DNA from: Duganella fentianensis
Lineage (GTDB): Bacteria; Pseudomonadota; Gammaproteobacteria; Burkholderiales; Burkholderiaceae_D
Assembly: GCF_009857835.1 (NCBI RefSeq)
Contig: NZ_WWCL01000002.1
Location: forward strand, 930,001 to 994,000
Direction of reading: 5' to 3'
DNA: 64,000 nt
This document shows positions 1-9,971 of the stretch, in pieces (within the stretch, counting starts at the first letter, position 1; each line of letters begins with the position of its first letter). The notes below the pieces were generated by a model. The model had not been told where the DNA came from. It ran no database searches and was given only the letters and a program-made list of their open reading frames with translations. Position numbers and translations under genes: made by a program.

Positions 1-1
1 A

Positions 2-862
2 CTGGCCAAGCTGGAGCAGCTGATTCCGCTGGCGCCCCTGCATCTGCCACACAATCTGGCGCCCGTGCGTGCCATGATGGCGCTGACGCCCGACCTGCCA
101 CAGGTGGGCTGCTTCGATACGGCCTTCCACGTGGGCCAGCCGGCAGAAGCCCAGAGTTTTGCCCTGCCTGAGCGGATCACGGCGCAGGGCGTACGCCGTT
201 ATGGCTTCCATGGCCTGTCCTACGAATACATTGCGGCCAGCCTGCCGCAGGCAGATGCAGCACTGGCACAGGCGCGTGTAGTGGCTGCCCATCTGGGTAA
301 CGGCGCCAGCATGTGCGCCATCGATGCCGGCCGCAGCGTGGCCAGCACCATGGGCTTTACCGCCGTCGATGGCCTGCCCATGGGCACCCGCTGCGGCGCA
401 CTCGACCCCGGCGTGGTGCTGTACCTGATCGAAGAACTGGGTATGAGCGTGGCTGCCGTGCAGAAAATGCTGTATCAGGAATCGGGCCTGCTGGGCGTGT
501 CCGGCATCGCATCGGACATGCGCACACTGGAGCAGAGCAGCGATCCGCGCGCACGTGCCGCCATCGATCTGATGGTGTACCGCATAGGACGCGAACTGGG
601 TTCGCTGACGGCCGCGCTGGGCGGGCTCGATGCGCTGGTGTTTTCCGGCGGCATAGGCGAGAACAGCGCCAGCCTGCGTGCGGCCGTGTGTGCCGATGCC
701 GCATGGCTGGGCGTGCAACTAGATGGCGTAGCCAATGCTGCTAGTGGTCATGGCCTACGCCGCATCAGCAGTGCCAGCAGCCGCGTGGCCGTGTGGGTGG
801 TGCCTGCCAATGAAGAGCTGATGATCGCACAACATACCAAGGACTTACTGGAGCCAGCATGA
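2..862 (+). CDS. ackA: Acetate kinase, C-terminal part (gene runs off the left edge)
   Basis: Cytoplasmic kinase interconverting acetate + ATP and acetyl phosphate + ADP. The reading frame is open from base 2, so the 5' end lies outside the window; the GTG at 65 lies inside the conserved family region and is not the real start. Recognisable blocks of the ASKHA fold are [37 protein letters not shown] and the C-terminal [10 protein letters not shown]. About 287 codons are present out of the roughly 400 usual for the family. The stop overlaps the fabI start by 4 bases (ATGA), so the two genes are translationally coupled. A phosphotransacetylase gene would be expected just upstream (inference). 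Confidence 0.95.
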   Translation: MAKLEQLIPLAPLHLPHNLAPVRAMMALTPDLPQVGCFDTAFHVGQPAEAQSFALPERITAQGVRRYGFHGLSYEYIAASLPQADAALAQARVVAAHLGNGASMCAIDAGRSVASTMGFTAVDGLPMGTRCGALDPGVVLYLIEELGMSVAAVQKMLYQESGLLGVSGIASDMRTLEQSSDPRARAAIDLMVYRIGRELGSLTAALGGLDALVFSGGIGENSASLRAAVCADAAWLGVQLDGVANAASGHGLRRISSASSRVAVWVVPANEELMIAQHTKDLLEPA

Positions 863-1635
863 CGACAGAAACTGTTTATCCTATTTTGACGGGCAAGCGT
901 GCACTGGTGGTGGGCGTGGCCAACGAGCATTCCATCGCCTGGGGCTGTGCGCTGGCGTTCCGCAAGCTGGGTGCGGAAGTGGTGCTGACTTATCTCAACG
1001 ATAAAGCCAAACCTTATGTCGAGCCGCTGGCGCAGTCCATCAACGCGCAATTGCTGCCGCTCGATGTCACCAAGCCGGAGCAGATGGAAGCCCTGTTTGC
1101 CACGCTGGCAGAACAGGGCAAGCTCGATATTCTGGTGCATTCGATTGCGTTCGCGCCCAAGGCCGATCTGCAGGGCGGCCTGATCGATTCCTCGCTGGAA
1201 GGTTTTTTACAGGCCATGGATGTTTCCTGCCATTCCTTCCTGCGCATGGCCAGGCTGGCCGTGCCATTGATGGCGCAAGGTGGCACCATGTTCGCCATGA
1301 GTTACCACGGAGCGGAGAAAGTTGTGCCCAACTATAACCTGATGGGGCCGGTAAAAGCCGCACTGGAATCGGCCTGCCGCTATCTGGCTTACGAGCTGGG
1401 TCCGCAGGGCATACGGGTGCACGCCATTTCGCCGGGGCCGCTGAAAACCCGCGCCGCCTCCGGCCTGAAAGAATTTGACCGCCTGCTTAGCGACGCGCTG
1501 AACCGCGCTCCGCTGGGCGAGCTGGTCGACATTGAAGATGTGGGCAATACCTGCGCCTATCTGGCCTCGCCATTTGCCCACCACCTGACGGGCAGCACGG
1601 TGTATATCGATGGTGGTCTGAACATCATCGCTTGA
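859..1635 (+). CDS. fabI: Enoyl-[acyl-carrier-protein] reductase (NADH), FabI type
   Basis: Short-chain dehydrogenase/reductase that reduces the enoyl-ACP double bond in the last step of each fatty-acid elongation cycle. The 258-aa length is standard for FabI. The N-terminal nucleotide-binding part carries the modified glycine motif [13 protein letters not shown] typical of FabI. The catalytic region has [18 protein letters not shown], giving the Tyr-x6-Tyr-x6-Lys type spacing of enoyl reductases. The C-terminal [14 protein letters not shown] is also FabI-like. It overlaps ackA by 4 bases. An acetate-kinase/fabI pairing is seen in several proteobacteria, where fabI may be a second copy alongside a housekeeping one; whether that holds here cannot be seen. 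Confidence 0.93.
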   Translation: MTTETVYPILTGKRALVVGVANEHSIAWGCALAFRKLGAEVVLTYLNDKAKPYVEPLAQSINAQLLPLDVTKPEQMEALFATLAEQGKLDILVHSIAFAPKADLQGGLIDSSLEGFLQAMDVSCHSFLRMARLAVPLMAQGGTMFAMSYHGAEKVVPNYNLMGPVKAALESACRYLAYELGPQGIRVHAISPGPLKTRAASGLKEFDRLLSDALNRAPLGELVDIEDVGNTCAYLASPFAHHLTGSTVYIDGGLNIIA

Positions 1636-1660
1636 CCTTACTGTCATGGGAAGGTGTAAC

Positions 1661-2014
1661 ATGCTGGCCATGCGTCCCATCTTCCGCTTCCTGCTATGGC
1701 TGTTGATCGTCGCCTTGCCGCTGCAGGGCGGCGCGGCGTCTATGCTGCCCTGCGTGCAGCTGACGCCGCCTGTGCTGCATGGCAGCCACTGCGCAGCAGA
1801 AGGGAACGCCCCGCAACATCTGGAGCAGAAAAAGGCGCAACAGCACGCCCATGCCAAGTGCAGCCATTGTACGGCCTGCGCCAGCGTGCCCGGTGCGCCG
1901 GTGGGCGCTGAACTGCTACTTGCCCGCCTGACGGGCACAGTTACCCCCAACAACGAGCTGGCGCCGCCCGGCCATATTCCTCCTGCACTCGAACGGCCGC
2001 CCCGGCCTGCCTGA
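1661..2014 (+). CDS. Small secreted Cys/His-containing protein, possibly copper-related
   Basis: Function not recognised. The chosen start is the ATG at 1661 because GGGAAGG lies 5-11 bases upstream; an ATG at 1646 in frame and one at 1670 are alternatives. The N-terminus is a clear export signal (hydrophobic stretch FLLWLLIVALPLQGGAAS). The mature part holds several His and a CSHCTAC cysteine cluster in a His/Lys/Gln-rich middle, which could bind metal. It sits directly upstream of an efflux lipoprotein and a multicopper oxidase, the usual setting of short DUF2946-like proteins in copper-tolerance operons. The metal role is inference from motif and position. Confidence 0.6.
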   Translation: MLAMRPIFRFLLWLLIVALPLQGGAASMLPCVQLTPPVLHGSHCAAEGNAPQHLEQKKAQQHAHAKCSHCTACASVPGAPVGAELLLARLTGTVTPNNELAPPGHIPPALERPPRPA

Positions 2015-2071
2015 CATCTTGCCGTAGTCACGGGCGGTACGCCCGTATCCCGACATTATTGAAGGAATTCC

Positions 2072-3502
2072 ATGAAACGATATAGTTTGTCGCAGCACGC
2101 GCCAGACGCCGTGCGCGCACCGCGGCACTCCGTGGCCCGCCCGCTAGCGCCTCTGGCCGGCTGGCGTAGTGCCATCCTCCTGCCCCTGATCCTGCTGAGC
2201 GGCTGCGCCTCGCTCTCTGCTAATGGCGGGTATGCCGATGTGGCGAGCCTGACCAGCCAGCGTCTGGGCCAGCCCGTGCAGCTCCAACGCGATGCGAACT
2301 CCGCGCCTCAAGTGCAGGCCTTGCTGGCCCAGCCGCTGACAGCCGATGCTGCCGTGCAGCTGGCTCTAATCAACAACTCCGGCCTGAAAGCATCGCTGAC
2401 GGAACTGGGCATAGCCGAAGCCGAACTGGTGCAGGCTGGCCGTCTGCGCAATCCGGCCTTCAGTTTTGGCCGCGTGCGGGGTGGTGGCGAAACGGAGATC
2501 GACCGCAGCGTGATGTTCGATCTGGCTGGCCTGATCACCATGCCGCAGCGTCGCCGCATGGAGCAGCACCGCTTCGAGCAAACCAAATACAGTCTGGCCA
2601 ACCGGGCGCTGCAACTGGCCAGCGACACCCGCATCGCCTATTTCACGGCCGTCGCAGCGGCACAGTCACTTGAGTTTGCCGAGCAGGTGGCGCTGGCAGC
2701 CCAGGCGTCGGGCCAGCTCGCCGAGCGCATGGCCAAAGCAGGTAACTGGAGCCGGCTTGATCAGGCACGCGAGCAGGCCTTCCAGCACGACGCCACCATC
2801 CAGCTGGTACGTGCGCGCCACGAAGCGCTTGTCAGCCGCGAAGCCTTGCTGCGCCTGCTGGGAATCGACAGCAAAGACGCGACGCTGCAACTGCCAGCGC
2901 GCCTGCCTGAACTGCCACACCATGCGCAGGCCATGCCGGACGCCGAAGCACAGGCGCTGAGCAGCCGGCTCGATGTGCTGGCTGCACGTCAGGCCAGCGC
3001 GGCCAGTGCGCAGGCGCTGGGCCTGAGCAAGACCAGCAGCTTCGTCAATGTGTTTGAACTTGGTTACGCCGACAAGCGCAGCACCGGCGGCCCGCGCCAG
3101 CAGGGCTATGAAGTCACGCTGGAACTGCCCATCTTCGACTGGGGCAGCGCGCGCAATGCGGCGGCACAGGCCAGCTATATGCAAACCGTGCACCATGCCG
3201 CCGATGTCGCGCTGCAGGCCCGCTCGCAAGTACGCGTTGCCTACTCGGCCTATCAGAGCCAGTACGAGATCGCGCGCCATTATCAGGACAACGTGGTGCC
3301 ACTACGCAAACAGATCGCCGATGAAGTGCTGCTGCGCTACAACGGCATGCTGGCCAGCGTGTTCGAACTGCTGGCCGATGCGCGCGAACAGCTAGGCGCC
3401 GTCAACGGCGCCATCACTTCCCAGCGCGATTTCTGGATCGCGGAAACCAGCTTACAGGCCGCTATCCATGGCGGCAGCAATGAATCGAGGAGCCAGCCAT
3501 GA
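2072..3502 (+). CDS. TolC-family outer-membrane efflux lipoprotein
   Basis: Outer-membrane channel component of a tripartite efflux or metal-resistance system. The 476-aa protein has a long N-terminal extension, then a hydrophobic segment ending in the lipobox LLSGC around residue 44, so it is probably lipidated. Two OEP repeats rich in Ala/Gln/Leu helices follow, with the typical ALINNSGLKA and VTLELPIFDWGSARNAAAQA segments. It ends in MITR overlap with the next gene (4 bases). Cognate RND pump and membrane-fusion genes are absent, which is common for this TolC/multicopper-oxidase arrangement in Burkholderiales. The copper link is inferred from the neighbouring oxidase. Confidence 0.85.
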   Translation: MKRYSLSQHAPDAVRAPRHSVARPLAPLAGWRSAILLPLILLSGCASLSANGGYADVASLTSQRLGQPVQLQRDANSAPQVQALLAQPLTADAAVQLALINNSGLKASLTELGIAEAELVQAGRLRNPAFSFGRVRGGGETEIDRSVMFDLAGLITMPQRRRMEQHRFEQTKYSLANRALQLASDTRIAYFTAVAAAQSLEFAEQVALAAQASGQLAERMAKAGNWSRLDQAREQAFQHDATIQLVRARHEALVSREALLRLLGIDSKDATLQLPARLPELPHHAQAMPDAEAQALSSRLDVLAARQASAASAQALGLSKTSSFVNVFELGYADKRSTGGPRQQGYEVTLELPIFDWGSARNAAAQASYMQTVHHAADVALQARSQVRVAYSAYQSQYEIARHYQDNVVPLRKQIADEVLLRYNGMLASVFELLADAREQLGAVNGAITSQRDFWIAETSLQAAIHGGSNESRSQP

Positions 3503-4899
3503 TTACGCGGCGTGATTTTTTCAAAGGAGCAGGCGCAGCAGCAGTTTCTGCCACGGCGGTCAGCAAGGTTGGCGCGGCCAGTTTGCCGGAAGCCGTGCTG
3601 ATGACGGGGGCAGACACCCATGTGCCGCCAGCACCGGCCAACGGCCGTCATTTCAACCCCGTGGTAACGCTGAACGGCTGGTCGCTGCCATGGCGCATGA
3701 ACAACGGCGTCAAGGAATTCCATCTGGTGGCCGAACCGGTGGTGCGCGAAATGGCGCCTGGCATGAAAGCCCATCTGTGGGGCTACAACGGCCAGTCGCC
3801 GGGACCGACCATCGAAGTGGTGGAGGGCGATCGCGTCCGCATCTTCGTCACCAATAAATTACCGGAACATACCAGCGTGCACTGGCACGGCCTGCGTGTG
3901 CCGAACGGTATGGACGGTGTAACGGGGCTGACCCAGCCCGGTATTGCGCCGGGTAAAACCTATGTCTACGAGTTTGTAGCCAGCCGTCCCGGTCAGTTCA
4001 TGTACCACCCGCACGCGGACGAAATGACCCAGATGGCGATGGGCATGATGGGTTTCTGGGTCACCCATCCCAAGGACTACCGTCAGCAGGCCGTGGACCG
4101 CGATTTCGTGTTCCTGCTGAGCGCCTATGATATCGATCCGGGCAGCTACAAGCCCCGACCGAACACCATGCTGGACTTCAATCTGTGGGCCTTCAACAGC
4201 CGCGTCTTCCCCGGCATCGATACGCTGCCGGTGCGGCAGGGCGACAGGGTGCGCATACGCGTGGGTAATTTGACCATGACCAACCACCCGCTGCATATGC
4301 ACGGCCACGAGTTTGTTGTTACGGGGACGGATGGCGGCTGGGTACCACCGACGGCGCGCTGGCCCGAAGTGACCACCGATATCGGCGTGGGCCAGATGCG
4401 TGCCATCGAATTCCTCGCCAGCGAACCGGGCGACTGGGCTCTGCATTGCCACAAGTCGCACCACACCATGAATGCCATGGGCCATAACGTGCCCAGCATG
4501 ATAGGGGTGGACCACGAGGGTATCGCCGAGAAGATCAACCGCATCGTGCCCGGCTATATGGCCATGGGCGAAAAGGGCGGCTCTATGGGCGGCATGCAGA
4601 TGCCGCTGCCGGAAAATACTCTGCCCATGATGACGGGCGAGGGCCCGTTTGGCGGCGTGGAAATGGGTGGCATGTTCACCGTGCTGAAGGTGAGAAAAGA
4701 CCAGAAGCGTGGTGATTACAGCGATCCCGGCTGGTACCAGCATCCGGCCGGCACGCTGGCCTATGAATGGCAGGGCGAGCTACCGGCGCCTAGCCGGCAG
4801 TATGATGCCGGCCGTTCTGCCATGCCGGCGCCCAAAGCGCAGGCGGGCGCCGAGCTGGAAGTGACCGTGCGCAAGCCGACGGGACATAGCGGCCATTGA
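3499..4899 (+). CDS. Tat-exported multicopper oxidase
   Basis: Periplasmic blue copper oxidase, likely oxidising Cu(I) or another metal and reducing O2 to water. The N-terminus RRDFFKGAGAAAVS is a twin-arginine signal. All four copper-ligand motifs are visible: HWHG at 128-131, YHPHAD at 169-174, HPLHMHGHE at 263-271 and HCHKSHHTMNAMGH at 316-329. The Cys and its two flanking His provide the T1 and T3 centres. Between 345 and 390 there is a Met/Gly-rich stretch (MGGMQMPLPEN, GGVEMGGMF) like those of copper-tolerance oxidases, and the tail ends HSGH. At 466 aa it is a normal cupredoxin oxidase length. Overlap with the efflux lipoprotein gene argues for one operon. Confidence 0.92.
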   Translation: MITRRDFFKGAGAAAVSATAVSKVGAASLPEAVLMTGADTHVPPAPANGRHFNPVVTLNGWSLPWRMNNGVKEFHLVAEPVVREMAPGMKAHLWGYNGQSPGPTIEVVEGDRVRIFVTNKLPEHTSVHWHGLRVPNGMDGVTGLTQPGIAPGKTYVYEFVASRPGQFMYHPHADEMTQMAMGMMGFWVTHPKDYRQQAVDRDFVFLLSAYDIDPGSYKPRPNTMLDFNLWAFNSRVFPGIDTLPVRQGDRVRIRVGNLTMTNHPLHMHGHEFVVTGTDGGWVPPTARWPEVTTDIGVGQMRAIEFLASEPGDWALHCHKSHHTMNAMGHNVPSMIGVDHEGIAEKINRIVPGYMAMGEKGGSMGGMQMPLPENTLPMMTGEGPFGGVEMGGMFTVLKVRKDQKRGDYSDPGWYQHPAGTLAYEWQGELPAPSRQYDAGRSAMPAPKAQAGAELEVTVRKPTGHSGH

Positions 4900-4900
4900 T

Positions 4901-4930
4901 GGCTGGCCCGGCACTTTAGCCGGGCTGGCT
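4901..4930. terminator. Hairpin between convergent genes
   Basis: GCCCGGC (4906-4912) and GCCGGGC (4919-4925) form a perfect 7-bp stem with loop ACTTTA, extendable by wobble pairs. It lies exactly between the multicopper oxidase stop and the convergent solute-binding-protein stop. There is no U-tract on either side, so terminator activity is only plausible. Confidence 0.4.
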
Positions 4931-5717
4931 AGCGCCGTGTGTAATTGCGCAGGATGCGGTCGTAAGTCCCATCCTTGCGCATTTCCTGCATCACTTTGTC
5001 GTAGCGGACGATCAGGTTGCTGTGGCCCTTCAGGCGCGAGAAGCCGAGAAACGCCACCAGCCCCAGATCGACCGCAGGCTTGAGCTCCTTGACTGCATTG
5101 CCGTGGCCAGATACTTCGGCCGAATATTGCATCACCAGCCGTGGCCCCACGGCGATATCGAAGCGCCGGCCAACCAGTTTGGCCACATTCTGCGCCTGCG
5201 TGGCGGCTTCGTCTGTCCTTTTGATCTGTCCACTCAGCAGCGCCTGAGTGAAATTCGGCCCGTACACGGCGCCGCGCTCCACGCCGAAGGTGTACTGGGC
5301 CAGCCTGGTAATGTCGCCATCGTAGCGGATATCCGAATCCTGCCGCACAAAGAAAGAAATAGCGTCTTCCACCAGCTTTTCGCGGGGATAGCTTACGTAG
5401 CTCAGCCTTTCCTCTTTGTAGGCGAGCGGAAATACACCATCGGCAGCGCCTGACGCCATCATGGTCTGGGCGCGCGTCATGGGCAGGAAGGTGATGCTGA
5501 TAGGCACTTTCAGGCGGCCAAAGGCCTCTTTGACCAGATCCACGGCGATGCCGCGCGGCACGCCATCTTCTTCGAAGGAAAACGGCGGCAGCGAGGCCGT
5601 CACCAATTGCAAAGGCGTGGCCGCCTGCGCTGGCGGGAATGCCAGAACAGCAAGGAATGCAAGACGTAGCGCGACGTTGTTATAAAGATAAATTAAAAAA
5701 GCGTGCAAATAGTTCAT
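4929..5717 (-). CDS. Periplasmic solute-binding protein, family 3 (amino-acid type)
   Basis: The 262-aa protein has a signal peptide (hydrophobic LRLAFLAVLAFPPAQA) followed by an SBP_bac_3 fold: LVTASLPPFSFEEDGVPRG at the start of lobe 1, GIAVDLVKEAF, and a C-terminal YDRILRNYTRR helix. It belongs to the group of stand-alone substrate-binding-like proteins found in betaproteobacteria with no adjacent permease or ATPase; none is present here. The ligand cannot be deduced. The start ATG at 5717 gives a signal peptide of normal length with a rather long n-region containing a short hydrophobic patch. Confidence 0.8.
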   Translation of the reverse strand: MNYLHAFLIYLYNNVALRLAFLAVLAFPPAQAATPLQLVTASLPPFSFEEDGVPRGIAVDLVKEAFGRLKVPISITFLPMTRAQTMMASGAADGVFPLAYKEERLSYVSYPREKLVEDAISFFVRQDSDIRYDGDITRLAQYTFGVERGAVYGPNFTQALLSGQIKRTDEAATQAQNVAKLVGRRFDIAVGPRLVMQYSAEVSGHGNAVKELKPAVDLGLVAFLGFSRLKGHSNLIVRYDKVMQEMRKDGTYDRILRNYTRR

Positions 5718-5814
5718 GGCCGCAAGTGTAGCGGATCATGAAGCTATTGCAGCTCTTTTACGGCAATTTAGTCTGCAAATTGCAATTTTTTATGCAAATA
5801 GACAACTTTTCGTA

Positions 5815-7434
5815 CTAGCCGGCCAATAGAGCAGGGGCGTTGGCAGCGCGGGGAGTGCGCCGCCCCAGGCCGTCGAGCCGGAATACACCCACCGCTTCGT
5901 TCAGGCTATGCACCTGTTCCTGCATGGCTTGCGCAGCGGCGGCTGCCTGCTCCACCAGTGCGGCATTCTGCTGGGTTACATCGTCCATCTGGGTGACGGC
6001 CTCGGTAATCTGTTCTATGCCAGCCGATTGTTCATGGCTGGCCTGCATGATTTCGCCCATGATGTCGGTCACGCGGCGCACGCTGGCCACCACCTCGTTC
6101 ATGGTGGCGCCGGCCTGTTCCACCAGCCGGTTGCCGGCCTGAACTTTATCGACCGAATCGCCTATCAGTTCCTTGATTTCCTTGGCGGCGGCTGCGCTGC
6201 GCTGGGCCAGTGTACGTACTTCGCTGGCCACCACGGCAAAGCCACGCCCCTGTTCGCCGGCCCGCGCCGCTTCCACGGCCGCGTTCAGGGCCAGAATATT
6301 GGTCTGGAAGGCAATGCCGTCAATGACGGCGATGATGTCGACGATTTTGTGCGCCGAATTATCGATGGCGGCCATGGTATGGACCACTTCGGCCACCACG
6401 GCGCCGCCCTTGGCGGCTACCGATGAGGCGGATTCGGCCAGATCATTGGCTTCGCGTGCACGGTCCGAATTGAGGCGCACGGTGCCCGTCAGTTCTTCCA
6501 TCGATGAGGCGGTTTCTTCCAGCGTGGTGGCCTGACGTTCGGTGCGCGACGACAGGTCCAGATTACCGGAAGCGATCTGGCCGGCAGCGCTGGCGATGGT
6601 GGCGCTACTGTGCTGCACCTGACCGACGATGCGGCTTAGGCCATCTCGCATGGACTGCATGGCAAACAGCAGGCTGCTATGGTCGTCGCTACGGGCATGG
6701 ATAGGGACCTGCAGGTTGCCGGCGGCAATTTCTGTCGCGATTGCAGCGGCCTGATCGGGTTCACACCCGAGCTGGCGCACGATGCTGCGGGTAATCAGCC
6801 AGCCCGACACCAGGCTGCACAGCAGGGTCATCCCGCCCAGCACCAGCATGCGCTGGCGTGCGCTGTCATAGGCCGCTTCCGCGTTGGCCACGGCTTCGGT
6901 ATTCTGTTTCTGCTCCAGCGCCACCAGCTCGCGTATCAGTTCCCACCATTTTTTCTGCACAGGGCGGAATTCGTAGCGCAGCAGCTTGTAGGCATCGTCC
7001 TGTTTATCATTCAACGCCATTTCCTGTGCCCGGTGTATGAAGGGCTGTGCCAGTTCGCCCTGTTTGCGTATGCTGTCGAGCAACTGCTTTTCTTCCGGCG
7101 TAGTATTGGCTTCGTTGCGGAACATCTGGTCCAGCTTGTTCAGATGGGTGGTGTATTTGGCGCCCTGATCGCTGATGCGCTTGATTTCGATCTGGATTTC
7201 CTTGGCCTCCTTGAGCAGGATGAGGTTGCGCAAGGCTAGCGCCCGTTCCGTCACCGTCAGGTCCAGTGTCTGGGCGATCTGGGTTTCGACATCGTTGATC
7301 TTGGTAATCTCTATCATGCGCTGCTGGATTTCGCGCATACAGGCCAGCCCCAGTACGATCACCACGCCCAGCAGGACGCACACCAGACCAAAGCCCAGGC
7401 TTAGCCGTTTGGCGATATTCATATTCCGCATCAC
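5815..7434 (-). CDS. Methyl-accepting chemotaxis protein
   Basis: Inner-membrane chemoreceptor signalling to CheA/CheW. The 539-aa layout is: TM1 about residues 11-31, a periplasmic four-helix-bundle sensor of about 160 residues, TM2 about 195-215 ([18 protein letters not shown]), HAMP, then a cytoplasmic coiled coil. The hairpin tip [20 protein letters not shown] and the following [19 protein letters not shown] are diagnostic. The C-terminus ends APALLAG and lacks an NWETF-type CheR/CheB docking pentapeptide. It stands alone with no che genes near. Confidence 0.95.
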   Translation of the reverse strand: MMRNMNIAKRLSLGFGLVCVLLGVVIVLGLACMREIQQRMIEITKINDVETQIAQTLDLTVTERALALRNLILLKEAKEIQIEIKRISDQGAKYTTHLNKLDQMFRNEANTTPEEKQLLDSIRKQGELAQPFIHRAQEMALNDKQDDAYKLLRYEFRPVQKKWWELIRELVALEQKQNTEAVANAEAAYDSARQRMLVLGGMTLLCSLVSGWLITRSIVRQLGCEPDQAAAIATEIAAGNLQVPIHARSDDHSSLLFAMQSMRDGLSRIVGQVQHSSATIASAAGQIASGNLDLSSRTERQATTLEETASSMEELTGTVRLNSDRAREANDLAESASSVAAKGGAVVAEVVHTMAAIDNSAHKIVDIIAVIDGIAFQTNILALNAAVEAARAGEQGRGFAVVASEVRTLAQRSAAAAKEIKELIGDSVDKVQAGNRLVEQAGATMNEVVASVRRVTDIMGEIMQASHEQSAGIEQITEAVTQMDDVTQQNAALVEQAAAAAQAMQEQVHSLNEAVGVFRLDGLGRRTPRAANAPALLAG

Positions 7435-7725
7435 TATCCCCTCAGAAAAACTGCCAGTCAGCGTTTGATATTAAAGTTGATGAAGGGGAGCAATTATCAC
7501 CAACCATCACACTGGCGCAGAAGCAACACAATTTAATTTACTTGTCTTCCCAATCCGGTGTGCTAGTGTCCCGAAGGCCTTGGGGAGGGCGCGGCACACG
7601 AACACGAAGGCTTGCTAGCCGCAAGTAACTGATGGCAGCCCGGTACGCTACTCTTGCCTAGGCTTTGCGGGCAAAACCACCGATAATGGCGGCCAAATCA
7701 ACTTTGCACTGTCTGGAAGCCTCAC

Positions 7726-9930
7726 ATGGAAATTAAAGTCAACTTTCTCGATAAGCTACGTCTCGAAGCGAAATTCGATGATTTTACGGTGATCGCCGAT
7801 CAGCCTATCCGTTATAAGGGCGATGGTTCGGCGCCGGGGCCGTTTGACTATTTTCTGGCCTCGTCGGCCCTGTGTGCGGCCTATTTCGTGAAGCTGTATT
7901 GCAATACTCGCAATATTCCAACCGAAAATATCCGTCTGTCGCAGAATAATATTGTTGATCCGGAAAACCGCTATCAGCAGATTTTCAAGATACAGGTGGA
8001 ATTACCGCCTGATATTTCGGCCAAGGACCGCGAAGGCATACTGCGCTCCATCGACCGGTGCACGGTAAAGAAGGTAGTGCAGACGGGCCCCGAGTTTGTC
8101 ATCGAAGAAGTGGAAAACCTCGATGCCGATGCCCAGTCGTTGCTGACGCTGAAGCCGGATACGCAAGTGGCCACCTATATCTCCGGCAAGGATTTGCCGC
8201 TGGAACAGACCATTGCGAATATGTCCGGCCTGCTGGCCGAGATCGGCATCAAGATCGAAATCGCGTCCTGGCGCAACATCGTGCCGAACGTCTGGTCGCT
8301 GCACATCCGCGATGCCCACTCCCCGATGTGCTTTACCAACGGTAAAGGCTCGACCAAGGAAAGCGCACTGGCCTCGGCGCTGGGCGAATACATCGAACGC
8401 ACCAGTTGCAACCATTTCTACGCCGGTTCCTACTGGGGCGAAGAAATCGCCAATGCGGAATTTGTCCATTATCCGAGCGAGCGCTGGTTCAAACCGGGCC
8501 GCAAAGATGCGTTGCCCAAGGAAATACTCGACGAATACTGTCTGGCCATCTACGACGCTGACGGCGAACTGCGCGGCTCGCACCTGATCGACACCAATTC
8601 GGGCAATACGGCACGCGGCATCTGCAGCCTGCCCTATGTACGCCAGTCCGACGGGGCAACCGTCTATTTCCCTAGCAATCTGATCGAAAATCTGTTCGTC
8701 AGCAATGGTATGAGCGCGGGCAACACGCTGGCCGAAGCGCAGGTGCAATGTCTGTCGGAAATCTTCGAGAGGGCGGTGAAACGAGAAATCCTCGAGGGCG
8801 AACTGGCCTTGCCGGACGTGCCGCAAGAAGTGCTGGCCAAATATCCGGGCATCGTGGCTGGCATACAGGGGCTGGAAGAGCAGGGCTTCCCTGTGCTGGT
8901 GAAAGATGCTTCGCTGGGCGGCCAGTATCCGGTGATGTGCGTGACGCTGATGAACCCGCGCACGGGTGGGGTGTTTGCCTCCTTCGGCGCCCATCCTAGC
9001 TTCGAAGTGGCACTCGAGCGCAGCCTGACGGAACTGCTGCAAGGCCGCAGCTTTGAAGGGCTGAACGATCTGCCGCCGCCGACTTTTACCAGCAACGCTG
9101 TGACGGAACCGAACAATTTCGTCGAGCACTTCATCGATTCCAGCGGTCTGGTATCGTGGCGCTTTTTCAGCGCCAAAGCCGATTACGATTTCGTCGAATG
9201 GGATTTCACGGCGCAGGGCGCCAATTCCAATGCCGAAGAAGCCGCCGCAATGTTCGGCATACTGGCGGAAATGGGCAAGGAATCGTATATGGCCGTGTAC
9301 GACGAACTGGGCGCGGTAGCCTGCCGCATCCTTGTGCCGGGCTACTCGGAAGTCTATCCGGTCGAGGATCTGGTGTGGGACAACACTAATAAGGCTTTGC
9401 TGTTCCGCGAAGATGTGCTGAATCTGCACCGTCTGGACGAAGCAGCGCTGGAAGCCTTGCTCGATCGTCTAGAGAACAACGAGCTGGACGAGTATGGCGA
9501 CATTGCTACGCTGATCGGCATCGAGTTCGATGAGAATACCGAGTGGGGTCAGCTGACCGTACTGGAACTGAAACTGCTGATCCATCTGGCGCTGGGGCAG
9601 CTGGAAGACGCGCACGATCTGGTTGGCGCCTTCCTGCAGTACAACGACAACACGGTGGAACGTCGTTTGTTCTATCAGGCACTGAATGCCGCGCTGGAGG
9701 TGGAACTCGATGACGAGCTGGAGATGGCCGACTATGAAGGCAATTTCCGCCGCATGTATGGCCATCCGCGCATGGATGCCGTGCTGGGTTCTCTCGACGG
9801 TAGCGTGCGGTTCTACGGGCTGACGCCTACCAGCATGCAGCTTGAAGGTCTGGACAGGCATCAGCGTCTGCTGGACAGCTACAAGAAGCTGCACAGCGCC
9901 CGCGCCAGATTCGCGGCCAAAGCCGAATAG
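7726..9930 (+). CDS. OsmC domain-YcaO domain fusion protein
   Basis: The first ~135 residues are an OsmC-like domain (DQPIRYKGDGSAPGPFDYFL, then ALCAAYFVKLYC with the usual Cys). The rest is a YcaO ATP-grasp-like domain, with NGKGSTKESALASALGEYIE and AEAQVQCLSEIFERAVK carrying the ATP/Mg ligands, and a C-terminal ~150-residue extension rich in Leu and acidic residues. E. coli YcaO, which lacks the OsmC part, assists RimO-dependent methylthiolation of ribosomal protein S12; a related non-RiPP role is likely here. The 734-aa length fits the fused form known from proteobacteria. No TOMM precursor or dehydrogenase lies beside it. It has its own 290-base upstream region. Confidence 0.88.
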   Translation: MEIKVNFLDKLRLEAKFDDFTVIADQPIRYKGDGSAPGPFDYFLASSALCAAYFVKLYCNTRNIPTENIRLSQNNIVDPENRYQQIFKIQVELPPDISAKDREGILRSIDRCTVKKVVQTGPEFVIEEVENLDADAQSLLTLKPDTQVATYISGKDLPLEQTIANMSGLLAEIGIKIEIASWRNIVPNVWSLHIRDAHSPMCFTNGKGSTKESALASALGEYIERTSCNHFYAGSYWGEEIANAEFVHYPSERWFKPGRKDALPKEILDEYCLAIYDADGELRGSHLIDTNSGNTARGICSLPYVRQSDGATVYFPSNLIENLFVSNGMSAGNTLAEAQVQCLSEIFERAVKREILEGELALPDVPQEVLAKYPGIVAGIQGLEEQGFPVLVKDASLGGQYPVMCVTLMNPRTGGVFASFGAHPSFEVALERSLTELLQGRSFEGLNDLPPPTFTSNAVTEPNNFVEHFIDSSGLVSWRFFSAKADYDFVEWDFTAQGANSNAEEAAAMFGILAEMGKESYMAVYDELGAVACRILVPGYSEVYPVEDLVWDNTNKALLFREDVLNLHRLDEAALEALLDRLENNELDEYGDIATLIGIEFDENTEWGQLTVLELKLLIHLALGQLEDAHDLVGAFLQYNDNTVERRLFYQALNAALEVELDDELEMADYEGNFRRMYGHPRMDAVLGSLDGSVRFYGLTPTSMQLEGLDRHQRLLDSYKKLHSARARFAAKAE

Positions 9931-9971
9931 GGCGCCGGGCAAGGTTTGCTGAGCGCACTCTCCGGCCTCCG

